Below are positions 8,970 to 18,200 of a stretch of 64,000 bases of DNA, piece after piece. The stretch is from positions 372,001 to 436,000 of the forward strand of contig NZ_VRKQ01000008.1 of assembly GCF_008056315.1 (NCBI RefSeq), in the 5' to 3' direction. The translations under genes and the position numbers were made by a program. The notes beneath the pieces were generated by a model that saw only the letters and a program-made list of their open reading frames with translations, did no database searches and was not told the DNA's origin. Positions within the stretch are counted from its first letter, which is position 1. Each line of letters opens with the position of its first letter. Source of the DNA: Seonamhaeicola maritimus (GTDB lineage Bacteria; Bacteroidota; Bacteroidia; Flavobacteriales; Flavobacteriaceae).

Positions 8970-10307
8970 ATGAAAAATATATTTTTATTATTTGGGGCGC
9001 TATTATTAATAACAGCATGTTCGACGGATTTAGATCAATCCCCACCAAATATTGCTAGTTCTGATTCTTTAGATGATTTTACTGGCGTTTTAAATGCAGC
9101 TTATTACTATCAATTGGGTAGTACTACACCTATGGCCGTTATGGGTGAGTTTAGAGCGGATAATGCTTTTATGTTTGAGGCTCCTTATACTGAATTTGAT
9201 ACTTATGGGCCTAATTTAACAACAATGGAAGATCAATTCTTTGGGCCTTTTTATACGGCATTATATAAGTCTATATTAAGTGCTAATAATGTAATTGAAA
9301 ATTCGGTTAACGCTACTGAAGTCGCTGAAGCAAAATTTTTAAGAGCTTTGTCTTATTTCAAACTAGTGCAAGTGTTTGGAGATGTTACTGTTAATTTAAG
9401 TGCTTCACCAAGTCTAACAGATACATCAATTTTAGTAAGAAAACCTGCCGCTGATGTTTATAATAATGTTATAATCCCTGATTTGCAAGATGCTATTGCT
9501 GTTTTAGATGCTGAAATAGTTGATGGTAGAGCTTCTAAATATGCAGCTCAAGGTATTTTAGGTAAGGTATATATGGCTATGGGAGATCATTCTAGTGCTG
9601 TACCGCATCTTGCTGCCGTTGTAAATGGTGCTTCTGCTGCAGGAATTGCTTTAAAAGGTGATTTTGATGAGATTTTTGGTGCTGCAAATGAAGTAGCGAA
9701 TTCAGAAATCATATTTTCAACACAGATTGTTAGTTCTATAATAGATGAATATAGTTTTGCTTCTCGTTTTTGGAATTGGTTTGTTGGAGATGATTCAAAA
9801 TCTGATTTTCCGGTAGATCCTGATTTAGTAGCTGCATTTGATGCTAGTGATGCAAGCGGTGGTGGTACAGATTTAAGAAGAGCAGTAACATTGCATACAG
9901 ACGGTACAACCGCTATAAAATTCCCGAAAGAAGGAGGCTTAGGTAGTGAACATGATTGGATTGAGTTAAGATTAGCCGATGTTATTTTGTTATATGCTGA
10001 GGCCTTGAATGAAACGGGTTCTGCTGCATCTACTGTACTTCCTTTATTGGATGATATAAGAACAAGAGCTGGTTTGAATAGTTTAACTGGTACTGTAAGT
10101 TCACAAGCAGACGTTAGACAAGCAATTGCTGATGAAAGAAGATTAGAGTTGGCCTTTGAAGGACACAGATGGTTTGATTTGGTCAGAACTGGTACGGTTG
10201 ATGCTGAAATGGGTGAATCAATTAATAGTAATTTTCATGTATTTCCAATTCCGGTTTCAGAAATACTAGCAACTAAAGGAGTAATCACTCAAAATGCTGG
10301 TTACTAA
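8970..10307 (+). CDS. SusD-like surface glycan-binding lipoprotein 1
   Basis: 445 residues with a lipoprotein signal ending at Cys17 (LLITACS). The body shows the RagB/SusD pattern: helical TPR-like repeats (EAKFLRALSYFKLVQVFGDV near residue 115-135; RASKYAAQGILGKVYMAMGD near 180-200) and the C-terminal ERRLELAFEGHRWFDLVR motif (about 387-405). It should cap the SusC encoded directly upstream and bind alginate oligomers at the cell surface. A strong terminator (10335-10393) closes this two-gene operon. At 445 residues it is shorter than the second SusD (491), so the pairs probably differ in the length or composition of the ligand they prefer; that is inference. Confidence 0.93.
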   Translation: MKNIFLLFGALLLITACSTDLDQSPPNIASSDSLDDFTGVLNAAYYYQLGSTTPMAVMGEFRADNAFMFEAPYTEFDTYGPNLTTMEDQFFGPFYTALYKSILSANNVIENSVNATEVAEAKFLRALSYFKLVQVFGDVTVNLSASPSLTDTSILVRKPAADVYNNVIIPDLQDAIAVLDAEIVDGRASKYAAQGILGKVYMAMGDHSSAVPHLAAVVNGASAAGIALKGDFDEIFGAANEVANSEIIFSTQIVSSIIDEYSFASRFWNWFVGDDSKSDFPVDPDLVAAFDASDASGGGTDLRRAVTLHTDGTTAIKFPKEGGLGSEHDWIELRLADVILLYAEALNETGSAASTVLPLLDDIRTRAGLNSLTGTVSSQADVRQAIADERRLELAFEGHRWFDLVRTGTVDAEMGESINSNFHVFPIPVSEILATKGVITQNAGY

Positions 10308-10334
10308 GTCTTAAATAAGAGATTAAATTTACTT

Positions 10335-10393
10335 ACTGATCTTAAATTTATATTGAGCTTCTCTTCAATATGAATTTAAGATCAGTTTTTTTT
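10335..10393 (+). terminator. Strong Rho-independent terminator after susCD 1
   Basis: A stem of about 22 bp (ACTGATCTTAAATTTATATTGA with its near-perfect complement at 10365-10386) around an 8-base loop, followed by eight T. It separates the two susCD operons. Confidence 0.93.
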
Positions 10394-10489
10394 ATAATGA
10401 TTAAAAGTGTTTATATAACCCAATGGTTAATTACTATAATTAATTTATTAAAACCATAGAAAAATAAAAATGTTAAAATTGAAATTTAG

Positions 10490-10520
10490 TTTGAATTAAC
10501 AGAAAAATAACATATATTTG
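10490..10520 (+). promoter_or_regulatory. Promoter of the second susCD operon (TTTG-N19-TAnnTTTG)
   Basis: TTTG (10490-10493), a 19-bp spacer and TATATTTG (10513-10520), identical in layout to the promoter at 5426-5456. It lies about 330 bp before the susC 2 start codon, again giving a long leader. Confidence 0.8.
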
Positions 10521-10555
10521 GAAAACCAAACTGGTAAACCAATTTGGTTTTCCAA
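10517..10555 (+). promoter_or_regulatory. Three tandem GntR/FadR-type operator boxes
   Basis: TTTGGAAAACCAA (10517), ACTGGTAAACCAA (10530) and TTTGGTTTTCCAA (10543) start exactly 13 bp apart, as in the first susC promoter. Box 1 is identical in both promoters and overlaps the -7 element. Flanking bases before box 1 (AAATAACATATA) and after the cluster (AACTAA..TAAATGT) are also conserved. Confidence 0.78.
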
Positions 10556-10619
10556 AAACAAACTAAGCTAAATGTATAGCACTACTAAAAAAACCATTTC
10601 TATATGAAATAAAAAAGAA

Positions 10620-10680
10620 AAAAGGACAGGTGCACGCCTATCCTTTTAAGACAATTTACTTCTTTTCGGAGGGAAGTAGA
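10620..10680 (+). ncRNA. Conserved two-hairpin leader of susC 2
   Basis: Hairpin 1 (10620-10647) pairs AAAAGGACAGG with CCTATCCTTTT, with one mismatch, around TGCACG. Hairpin 2 (10655-10680) pairs TTTACTTC with GAAGTAGA, keeping a U-G pair where the first leader has U-A, around a 10-base loop TTTTCGGAGG. The shared loop core is TTnTCGGA. The remainder of the 10394-10846 gap holds only the promoter and operators described here. Confidence 0.5.
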
Positions 10681-10846
10681 ATTTAAAACACGTCATTATT
10701 TAACAAAGACATGCAATTTTCAAAATTACAAAATTTTATTTGAAGATTCTGTTTTTGTTTAGTGGTTACAGATAGTTTCTAACTATCAGATTAATAAAGG
10801 TAAAATGTTAATCAGACTTAACAATTTTAAACTAAAAAGACAAATT

Positions 10847-13800
10847 ATGAATTTAAAAATTAGGCTAACGCTAATTGCAGTATTGTTCTTAAATGCTGTA
10901 TTAATTGCACAGAGTGGAATTACCGTAAAAGGTGCCGTTGTATCTGGTACAGATAATATTCCAATTCCTGGTGTAAATGTTATTGTGGTAAATACTACTA
11001 AAGGTACTACCACCGATTTTGATGGAAACTATCAAATTCAAGTTGACAAGGGAGATGTTTTACAATTCTCTTATGTAGGCTTCGTGTCTCAAACAATAAT
11101 TGTAGGAGATCAGGCTACAATAAATATAGTTCTTGCCGAAGATTTAGCAACACTTGATGAGGTTGTTGTAATTGGTTATGGAACTCAGAAAAAATCTCAC
11201 TTAACAGGTGCTATTTCTAAAGTTGTTAATGAAAATTTAGATCAAATTGCAGTTGCAAGGGTTGATGATGCTTTAGTAGGTCAGGTTTCTGGGGTAAATA
11301 TTCAGGCAAGTTCAGCTGAAGCCGGTGCTGCGCCTACTATTACGGTTAGGGGTTTTGGATCGATTACTGCTGATTCTGGACCAGCCGTCGTAGTTGATGG
11401 AGTTATTGTAGATGCTAGTTTTCTAGGTAACTTAGATATGAATGATGTTGAATCTTTTGAGGTTTTAAAAGATGCAGCTTCTGCTGCTATTTATGGTAGT
11501 GAAGGTTCTAATGGTGTGATTTTAATTACAACTAAAACTGGTAAAGAAGGAAAAACTAAATTTTCTTATAATACGTTTACTGGTTATAAATCAGCCTTTG
11601 GAAGCGAAGATTACAAGAAAAGCATAACGGATTGGGCTGCTAAGGAACTGGCTGAAACTGGTCAGATAACAGAAGCATCGCAGTATGCGCTAAAGATAGT
11701 TGAAGTTACTGGAATTGACAGAGATTGGCAAGAGGTTTTCTTTGATGGAGGATTTATTACAAGTCACTCTTTATCGGCAAGTGGAGGTACTAAAGACACA
11801 AAATTCACTTCGTCATTAAGATATTTACATGATGAGGGTGTTGTAATTACTGATGACTATAAATTATATTCCGCAAAATTGAAGTTAGATAGTAAATTAA
11901 GTGACAAAGTTAAATTTGGAATAGATGCTACGCCTTCTTATTCTAAAAGAAGAGCTTTGCCTACTTCAATACATAACCCAATACGTCAATCACCTTGGTT
12001 GCCTATTTATCATTCAGAGGAAACTTTACAATTTATAAATAGAGATGCTTACCCTAATGTAGGTGTAGGAGATTATTTTTATGAGAATCATTTGGTTGAG
12101 TTAGATTTAGATGGTAATGGTAGTGATAATAGACCACGTACATCTGGTGATGCTAACCCTTATGCGCAATATGCAGAAAGAGAGCATTATGAATTCAATA
12201 CTAAATTATTAGCTCGTACATTTTTACAGTATGAAATCATGGAAGGTCTTCTTGCTAAGACATCATTGGGTGTGACTTTAGAGCAACGTAAAAGAACTAG
12301 ATGGGATGGTACTAAACACCATGCATCTGGAAATAGTAGAGCGCAGTATTTGTTACAAAATAGATTTAGATCAAGACTAATATCAGATAACACCTTATCT
12401 TTTAATAGGTCATTTGGTAATCATGAAATTAGTGCTTTGGCAGGTATGACTATTCAGAAAAGAAGAGCTGAAACAAGTCAGATTGTTGGTACTGGATATA
12501 CTAATGATTTACTTAAAAACTTGCAAGGAGCTACAACTATTGTTTCAGAAGGTGAATTCAATATAGAACAGAACAAAATTGGATATTTTGGTAGGATTTC
12601 TTATGTTTTTGCAGATAAGTATTTATTAAACGCGTCTTTTAGACGAGATGGTAGTTCGGTTTTCGGAGTACAATCTAAGTGGGGTAACTTCCCTGCAGCA
12701 TCAGTTGGTTGGAATGTACACAATGAAAATTTCTTAAGTGAAAGTGATGTTTTAAGTAAACTAAAGTTTAGAGTTAGTTACGGTCTTACAGGTTCTGAAA
12801 ACTTTAATGTTGGAGATGAATTGGTTAACGCATGGCCTTATCTGGCTCAGTTAGATAATACCAATGCTATTGTTGATGGTGGTATTTCAACTGGAGTTTC
12901 TCCTAAGAATATTGCAAATGCATTGTTACAATGGGAAGCATCTGAAGAATTTAACCCTGGTGTAGATTTTGGATTTTTAAATAACAGAATTTCAGGTTCA
13001 TTAGATTACTATGTAAGAACTAGTGACCAATTATTATTAAATAACCCAGTGTCTTATGTTACTGGATTTAATAATGGTATTGTGAATTTAGGTAAAGTAG
13101 AAAATAGTGGATGGGAATTAGAGTTGAGAACTAAAAATGTTTCTAGTGAGAAATTTTCTTGGAATACAACCTTAATCGCTTCTACTAATAAAAATGAATT
13201 GCTTGATTACGGTGAATCTGATGGAGCATTAACAGAAGATGGATGGGGTAGAAATTCTCAATGGATAAATTCTGTAGGTAATCCTATTTCTTCTTTCTAT
13301 GGCTATGTAGTAGATAAGGAATTAGCAAATGAATATTGGGATTCTCCTTGGCTTCCAATTAACGGACAGTCGGAAGATGTGATTGTGAAAGATTTAAATG
13401 GAGATGGTTTAATTACTGATGGAGATAAAGCTATAATTGGTGATCCATACCCTGAAATCATTTGGAGTTTGTCAAATGAATTCAAATTTGGAAATGTAGA
13501 TTTCTCATTTATGATTCAAGGTAGTCAAGGTGCTGAAGTTAAAAACATTGGTGATCAGTACTTCTTTTCTCAGTGGAACGGAGCTACTTCTGATGAACAA
13601 GCTGTTGTAGATGCGGGAATTATTGATGATGCTTCATTCCTTAAGCCTAGAGTTCAAACCAACGATGTTGTTATGAGTGCAGGTTATTTTTCTTTAAGAA
13701 ATGTAAATATTGGTTATACATTACCGCAGGATGTTGTATCAAAATTAGGGATATCATCACTAAGACTATATGCTACAGGTCAGAATTTGTTGTATATAAC

Positions 13801-13930
13801 CTCTGATGATTATCATGGTTTTAACCCAGAATTTATTGATAATAATAACTCACCTCAGTCTTATGGTGCTCAAAGAGCGGGAACACCGTTATTCCGTACC
13901 ATGTCAGTTGGTTTGAATCTTAATTTTTAA
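10847..13930 (+). CDS. SusC-like TonB-dependent outer-membrane transporter 2
   Basis: 1027 residues from the ATG at 10847. An in-frame ATG at 10805 would add 14 residues, but the 10847 start gives the same signal peptide as SusC 1 (MNLKIRLTLIAVL) and the same AAATT spacing before it, so it is preferred. Domains in order are the signal peptide, a carboxypeptidase-D-like domain (about 25-100), a TonB-box region (DEVVVIGYGTQKKS), a plug (VEVLKDAA-like FEVLKDAASAAIYGSEGSNG) and a barrel ending in GLNLNF. It pairs with the SusD at 13952. The operon continues through two PKD lipoproteins to a PL7 lyase, so this pair is the one most directly tied to alginate. Confidence 0.94.
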   Translation: MNLKIRLTLIAVLFLNAVLIAQSGITVKGAVVSGTDNIPIPGVNVIVVNTTKGTTTDFDGNYQIQVDKGDVLQFSYVGFVSQTIIVGDQATINIVLAEDLATLDEVVVIGYGTQKKSHLTGAISKVVNENLDQIAVARVDDALVGQVSGVNIQASSAEAGAAPTITVRGFGSITADSGPAVVVDGVIVDASFLGNLDMNDVESFEVLKDAASAAIYGSEGSNGVILITTKTGKEGKTKFSYNTFTGYKSAFGSEDYKKSITDWAAKELAETGQITEASQYALKIVEVTGIDRDWQEVFFDGGFITSHSLSASGGTKDTKFTSSLRYLHDEGVVITDDYKLYSAKLKLDSKLSDKVKFGIDATPSYSKRRALPTSIHNPIRQSPWLPIYHSEETLQFINRDAYPNVGVGDYFYENHLVELDLDGNGSDNRPRTSGDANPYAQYAEREHYEFNTKLLARTFLQYEIMEGLLAKTSLGVTLEQRKRTRWDGTKHHASGNSRAQYLLQNRFRSRLISDNTLSFNRSFGNHEISALAGMTIQKRRAETSQIVGTGYTNDLLKNLQGATTIVSEGEFNIEQNKIGYFGRISYVFADKYLLNASFRRDGSSVFGVQSKWGNFPAASVGWNVHNENFLSESDVLSKLKFRVSYGLTGSENFNVGDELVNAWPYLAQLDNTNAIVDGGISTGVSPKNIANALLQWEASEEFNPGVDFGFLNNRISGSLDYYVRTSDQLLLNNPVSYVTGFNNGIVNLGKVENSGWELELRTKNVSSEKFSWNTTLIASTNKNELLDYGESDGALTEDGWGRNSQWINSVGNPISSFYGYVVDKELANEYWDSPWLPINGQSEDVIVKDLNGDGLITDGDKAIIGDPYPEIIWSLSNEFKFGNVDFSFMIQGSQGAEVKNIGDQYFFSQWNGATSDEQAVVDAGIIDDASFLKPRVQTNDVVMSAGYFSLRNVNIGYTLPQDVVSKLGISSLRLYATGQNLLYITSDDYHGFNPEFIDNNNSPQSYGAQRAGTPLFRTMSVGLNLNF

Positions 13931-13951
13931 TCATAGAAAAAAACATTAATT

Positions 13952-15427
13952 ATGAAATATATAAAATTTTTAATTCTTGCTGTTACAGGAGCCATGTTTG
14001 TTTCTTGTGATCAAGATGAGTTTTTAAATCCTTTACCAGACTCTGCTATTGTTGCTGATAGTTTTTTCCAATCAGATGATGATGTTTTGGCTGCTATTAT
14101 TGGGATTTATGATGCCGTACAAGGCGTTAATGAAAATACAGAATCAAGTTCGATAAGATTTAACAGAGGAGTACAATTGGAGTATCTTTTAACTGAACAT
14201 CGTTCTGATAATACTAGAAGTAAAACACTTGAGGGCTCAAGAGCCGATTTTCATAGATATATAGTTGAGCCTGATAATGTTCAGTCTGAGGATTATTACC
14301 AATCTATGTATGAGATTATTTTTAGAGCTAACAATGTTTTAGAATATGTTGATAATGCAGATGCGAGCAATCTTAATAGATATACTGCTGAGGCTAAGTT
14401 TTTAAGAGCTTATGCTTATTTTAACTTGGTAAGACTGTACGGAGATGTACCATTAGTAACTAGAGTAGCAGGTTCTGATGAAAAGGAATTACTTTTTACA
14501 AGAGTTGCGGTAGAAACAGTGTATGCACAAATAGTATCAGATTTACAAGAAGGGGTTACTCATTTAAGTAGCGGACACAAAGCAAGAGCTTCTAAAGCAG
14601 CAGCTCAATCGTTATTAGCTAAAGTATACTTGACTCAACCAACACCTAATTATTCTGGTGCAAGACAATTGTGTGAAGATGTTATTAATAGTGGTGAGTT
14701 TTCTTTAGAATCTAATTTTAGTGATGTTTTCTATAACGAATTGAACGATGAAATTATTTTTGCTGTTCAGTACTTAGAAGGAAATCCAGATGAAAGTCAA
14801 GGGTTTTCCTCAGAGTTTACATCTTATAGCCGTCAAGGTAGACAAGATGGACTTAATATAGTTAATCCAAATCTTGCTGAAGATTTTATTGCCTATGGAG
14901 GTAATAGAACTGCAGCTTCCTATTCTGCTTTTGGTGATGATGTTAACCTTCCTGTGCCAGAAGACGCAGAGGTGATTAAGTTTTTACCTTTTGGATCTGA
15001 TATTTCTGATACAAACCTACCTACATACGGTGATGCACCTTCAAATGCAGGTAATGATTGGATTATTTTACGTTATTCTGATGTCTTATTAATGCATGCA
15101 GAGGCTATTATGGCAGGTGGAGATACTGCTGATAGTAGTGCTATAGATTCTTTTATGGAAGTTAGAGTTAGGGCTGGTTTTGATCCTGTAGGAGATCGTC
15201 CAGCTGTGTTGACTACAAATCTTTTACTCCTTGAAAGACGAGTAGAATTGGCCTTTGAAAATCACCGATTCTTTGATTTGTTAAGATTAGGAGTTGCGCA
15301 TGATGTATTAGGGGCACATGCTACTCTAAAAGGATATACTAGTTATAATATTAGAAGATTATTATTACCAATTCCATCAAGGGAGATTAATTTAAGTGAT
15401 GGTCTTTTGACTCAAAACCCTCAATAA
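13952..15427 (+). CDS. SusD-like surface glycan-binding lipoprotein 2
   Basis: 491 residues with a lipoprotein signal ending at Cys19 (GAMFVSCD). RagB/SusD features are the helical repeats around AEAKFLRAYAYFNLVRLYGDVPL (about 147-170), the KAAAQSLLAKVYLTQP helix (about 210-225) and the C-terminal LLERRVELAFENHRFFDLLRLG motif (about 425-447). It is encoded 21 bp after SusC 2 and should close that transporter as a hinged lid over alginate oligomers. It is followed by two PKD-containing lipoproteins, so the surface complex probably has extra binding subunits that the first SusCD pair lacks. Confidence 0.93.
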   Translation: MKYIKFLILAVTGAMFVSCDQDEFLNPLPDSAIVADSFFQSDDDVLAAIIGIYDAVQGVNENTESSSIRFNRGVQLEYLLTEHRSDNTRSKTLEGSRADFHRYIVEPDNVQSEDYYQSMYEIIFRANNVLEYVDNADASNLNRYTAEAKFLRAYAYFNLVRLYGDVPLVTRVAGSDEKELLFTRVAVETVYAQIVSDLQEGVTHLSSGHKARASKAAAQSLLAKVYLTQPTPNYSGARQLCEDVINSGEFSLESNFSDVFYNELNDEIIFAVQYLEGNPDESQGFSSEFTSYSRQGRQDGLNIVNPNLAEDFIAYGGNRTAASYSAFGDDVNLPVPEDAEVIKFLPFGSDISDTNLPTYGDAPSNAGNDWIILRYSDVLLMHAEAIMAGGDTADSSAIDSFMEVRVRAGFDPVGDRPAVLTTNLLLLERRVELAFENHRFFDLLRLGVAHDVLGAHATLKGYTSYNIRRLLLPIPSREINLSDGLLTQNPQ

Positions 15428-15449
15428 TTAATTAAAAAACTAAAAAATT

Positions 15450-16391
15450 ATGAAAAATCAATTTAACATTTTCAAAAACACCTTAGTAATGGTGTTTTGC
15501 GTATTGGCAATGATGTTGTCGGTAGGCTGTGAAGAGGCATTCGAGTTTGAATTACCGGAAGCTGGCTCTGTTGAGGATACTGTGTTACCAACAGCGGATT
15601 TTGCGTATATACCAAATGCATTGAATTTTAGAATGATAGAATTTAATAATTTATCAACTGAGTCTATCAAATACGCTTGGGATTTTGGAGGTGGAGATAC
15701 TTCAAATGAAAAAGACCCTACCTATACGTTTGCCGCAGGTGAAGGAACTTATCCTGTTACCCTAACTGCTATTGATGGAAATGAAGCATCAACTACAGTT
15801 ACGCTAGATGTTGAAGTAGTAGACAAGTTTGTGCCAATTCCAGTAACCATTTTAAATGGAGATTTTGATGGTGGATCAGCTGATTGGAAATTCTCATCTT
15901 TTACAGGCGGAAATACAAATCCTTTTAACTCAAGTTCTGATGGTTCATTTACAAATTATGATGGATCAGATAATGGAGCTAAAACAAAAGGGGCTAAATG
16001 GACTTCATCCACTTCTGTTAGTGCTGGGTCTAATGCTAGGTATGCGTACCAAGCAATACTAGTGTCTCCAACATTAGTAGACCGTACGGTTAAATATATT
16101 TTAGAATATGAATATGCTATTAAAACACCAGCAGAACAGGCAGGTGAAGCTGTAGGGGGTAACAGAATATTTTCTGCTGTTTTAGATGGTCACTTTGATG
16201 ATGGGGCTGATGCTGTTGCAAGTACACCACTAAGCTCATTTGTTGCAGATGAAGTAAAAGGAAAAACATCACATACAACAGTAAGACAGGAATTTACTAC
16301 CAATGCAAGTGGAGAAGTTGCAATTATGTTTTCTGCAGAAACAGCGGTAGATTGTTACATAGATAATGTTAAAGTTTATGCAGCGGACTAA
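15450..16391 (+). CDS. PKD-domain surface glycan-binding lipoprotein (SusE-like position)
   Basis: 313 residues with a lipoprotein signal ending at Cys27 (SVGCEE). One PKD domain (about 47-125, with YAWDFGGGDTS) is followed by a jelly-roll-like domain (about 133-313) that opens with ILNGDFDGGSADW and closes with CYIDNVKVYAAD, a pattern shared with CBM4/9-type modules. No enzyme motif is visible. Its place after susD suggests a surface glycan-binding protein that captures alginate for the SusCD complex. The C-terminal domain is clearly homologous to the C-terminal domain of the next gene product (shared NPF.SSSDGS, GAKW, RYAYQA, EYEYAIKT, DGHF/NGHF). The function is inferred from position and fold. 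Confidence 0.75.
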   Translation: MKNQFNIFKNTLVMVFCVLAMMLSVGCEEAFEFELPEAGSVEDTVLPTADFAYIPNALNFRMIEFNNLSTESIKYAWDFGGGDTSNEKDPTYTFAAGEGTYPVTLTAIDGNEASTTVTLDVEVVDKFVPIPVTILNGDFDGGSADWKFSSFTGGNTNPFNSSSDGSFTNYDGSDNGAKTKGAKWTSSTSVSAGSNARYAYQAILVSPTLVDRTVKYILEYEYAIKTPAEQAGEAVGGNRIFSAVLDGHFDDGADAVASTPLSSFVADEVKGKTSHTTVRQEFTTNASGEVAIMFSAETAVDCYIDNVKVYAAD

Positions 16392-16428
16392 TTTTGGGGC
16401 ATATTTAAAAATTAAAAAATAAATAATT

Positions 16429-18192
16429 ATGAATATATATAAAAAAGGAATATTTGCCTTTCTAGTTGCGGGTCTTGTAATATTATCATGTAATGATGAT
16501 GATATTATTGCTCCAGTAGAGAAAATTGATGGGCCAGGGCTTACAGAGATTACATTTTCTAGTTTTGAGGCGGAAGTGGGTCCAGATACTAATGGCCTTG
16601 AGGATGGTACTTATGTAACTGTTACACCATTGGCTATTGGAGTTACTTCTTATGATGTAGATTTTGGAGACGGTAGTCCAACTGTTACTATTACAGTGCC
16701 AGTAAGATCTGCTTTTCACGATTATCCTAATGATGTTGAAGAAGCTACATATACAATAACAGTAACGGCTAAATCAAATAAAGGTCTTGCTAGTGTAACT
16801 AAAACTGAGAATATTACTATAGAACATGAGGTTACAGCTATATCTTCTGCTCCAGATTCTCCAGCCCTTCTTGATGAAAATGTATATGCTATTTTCAGTG
16901 ATGGTATTGAAAGCGATGGTGCTTTTACTGCTTATACAAACAAACCATCAAGTACAGATTTTGAAGCAGGTGATGCAGAGTATAATGAGGAATCAGTTGG
17001 CGATATTAAAAATAAAGTAATTCAGTATTCTAGGCTTAACGGTACAAATACAGTATCTATAAGTTTTGGGTCTCCAATTATTATTGCAGATGTTTTTGGA
17101 ACAGGTGGTTCTGCCGATTATTTTCACATAGACCTTCATTCTATTCATGAAATAGGTGTTGATAATGTGAAAATAACATTGGGAGGAAAAACTTTTGAAC
17201 AAGCTTTAGAAACTAATATGTGGACTGGTCTAGATCTTGATCTTGCATCTGAAGGAATTACTCAAATAGATGATATAACAATAGAATTAGGTACAGGAGG
17301 TACTGCTAATAATGAGGCAACTCTTAATGTAGATAATATTTACCTTTCTAGAGAACCTCTTTCAGTTCCAGATTTTACGTTTGATGATGTAGCTAGTGAT
17401 TTTGATGTTACATTTACAGATGCGTCTCTACTAGCTACCAGTCATAGTTGGGACTTTGGAGATGGTGTAGGCACCTCTACAGATGCAAATCCAACATATA
17501 GTTATACTGATGATGGTGTGGAAAGAACTTATATGGTAACGTTAACAACTACTAATTTCCTTGATAAACCAACTTCTATTACAAAGGAAATTACTGTAGG
17601 TGGACCTGCTGGTCCTTTTAATCCTGAGATTCTTAAAGGTGATTTTGAACGTGAAGGTGGTTTGTCTTCTGATGATACTAATATTAGAAATGCATGGAAA
17701 ATTTCAACTACAGGGAATAGTAATCCATTTGGTACTAGTTCTGATGGTTCTTGTACAGACTATGAGGGAACTGTTGGCTCTAAAACAAGAGGAGCAAAAT
17801 GGTCAGGTAGTCAAAGTGCAAATCCTGATGGTACTGCTGTGCCCGGGAACACTAGATACGCATACCAAGCAGTTACATTAAGCCCTAATGAGGATTACAT
17901 TTTTGAGTACGAATATGCTATAAAGACGGGAGGTGCTGAAACTAATAGTATAGTGGCGTCAGTATTAAACGGTCATTTTAGTAATAGTGCTGATGCTGTT
18001 GCTAGTAATGCTTTGGTTAAGCATGTTGGTACTGAGGCAAAAGGAAAGTTTTCTGATAATTCTTGTTCAGGTGGTACAACAATGAAACTTCAGTTTAGAT
18101 CTAATGCTGTTGGTGAAGTAGCTATATTGATATATGCAGTAACTGATGTTGATGCTTATATAGATAATGTTAAGGTGTATCCAGTAGAATAA
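16429..18192 (+). CDS. Multi-domain PKD surface glycan-binding lipoprotein
   Basis: 587 residues with a lipoprotein signal ending at Cys21 (VILSCND). In order: a first PKD-like domain (about 38-130, DVDFGDGSPTV), a central beta-rich domain of unknown family (about 140-310), a second PKD domain (about 315-395, HSWDFGDGVGTS) and a C-terminal jelly-roll domain (about 400-587) homologous to that of the preceding protein. It looks like an extended version of its neighbour, with an extra module in front. It lies between susD 2 and the PL7 lyase, so a role in holding alginate at the surface is likely. No catalytic residues are recognisable. It is encoded 9 bp before the PL7 start, so the two are cotranscribed. 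Confidence 0.72.
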   Translation: MNIYKKGIFAFLVAGLVILSCNDDDIIAPVEKIDGPGLTEITFSSFEAEVGPDTNGLEDGTYVTVTPLAIGVTSYDVDFGDGSPTVTITVPVRSAFHDYPNDVEEATYTITVTAKSNKGLASVTKTENITIEHEVTAISSAPDSPALLDENVYAIFSDGIESDGAFTAYTNKPSSTDFEAGDAEYNEESVGDIKNKVIQYSRLNGTNTVSISFGSPIIIADVFGTGGSADYFHIDLHSIHEIGVDNVKITLGGKTFEQALETNMWTGLDLDLASEGITQIDDITIELGTGGTANNEATLNVDNIYLSREPLSVPDFTFDDVASDFDVTFTDASLLATSHSWDFGDGVGTSTDANPTYSYTDDGVERTYMVTLTTTNFLDKPTSITKEITVGGPAGPFNPEILKGDFEREGGLSSDDTNIRNAWKISTTGNSNPFGTSSDGSCTDYEGTVGSKTRGAKWSGSQSANPDGTAVPGNTRYAYQAVTLSPNEDYIFEYEYAIKTGGAETNSIVASVLNGHFSNSADAVASNALVKHVGTEAKGKFSDNSCSGGTTMKLQFRSNAVGEVAILIYAVTDVDAYIDNVKVYPVE

Positions 18193-18200
18193 TTATTATC

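Noticed and set aside
10805-10846. Upstream in-frame ATG giving a 14-residue longer SusC 2
   Set aside because: The extension is absent from SusC 1, is not signal-peptide-like and would precede the conserved MNLKIRLTLIAVL start that follows an identical AAATT in both genes.
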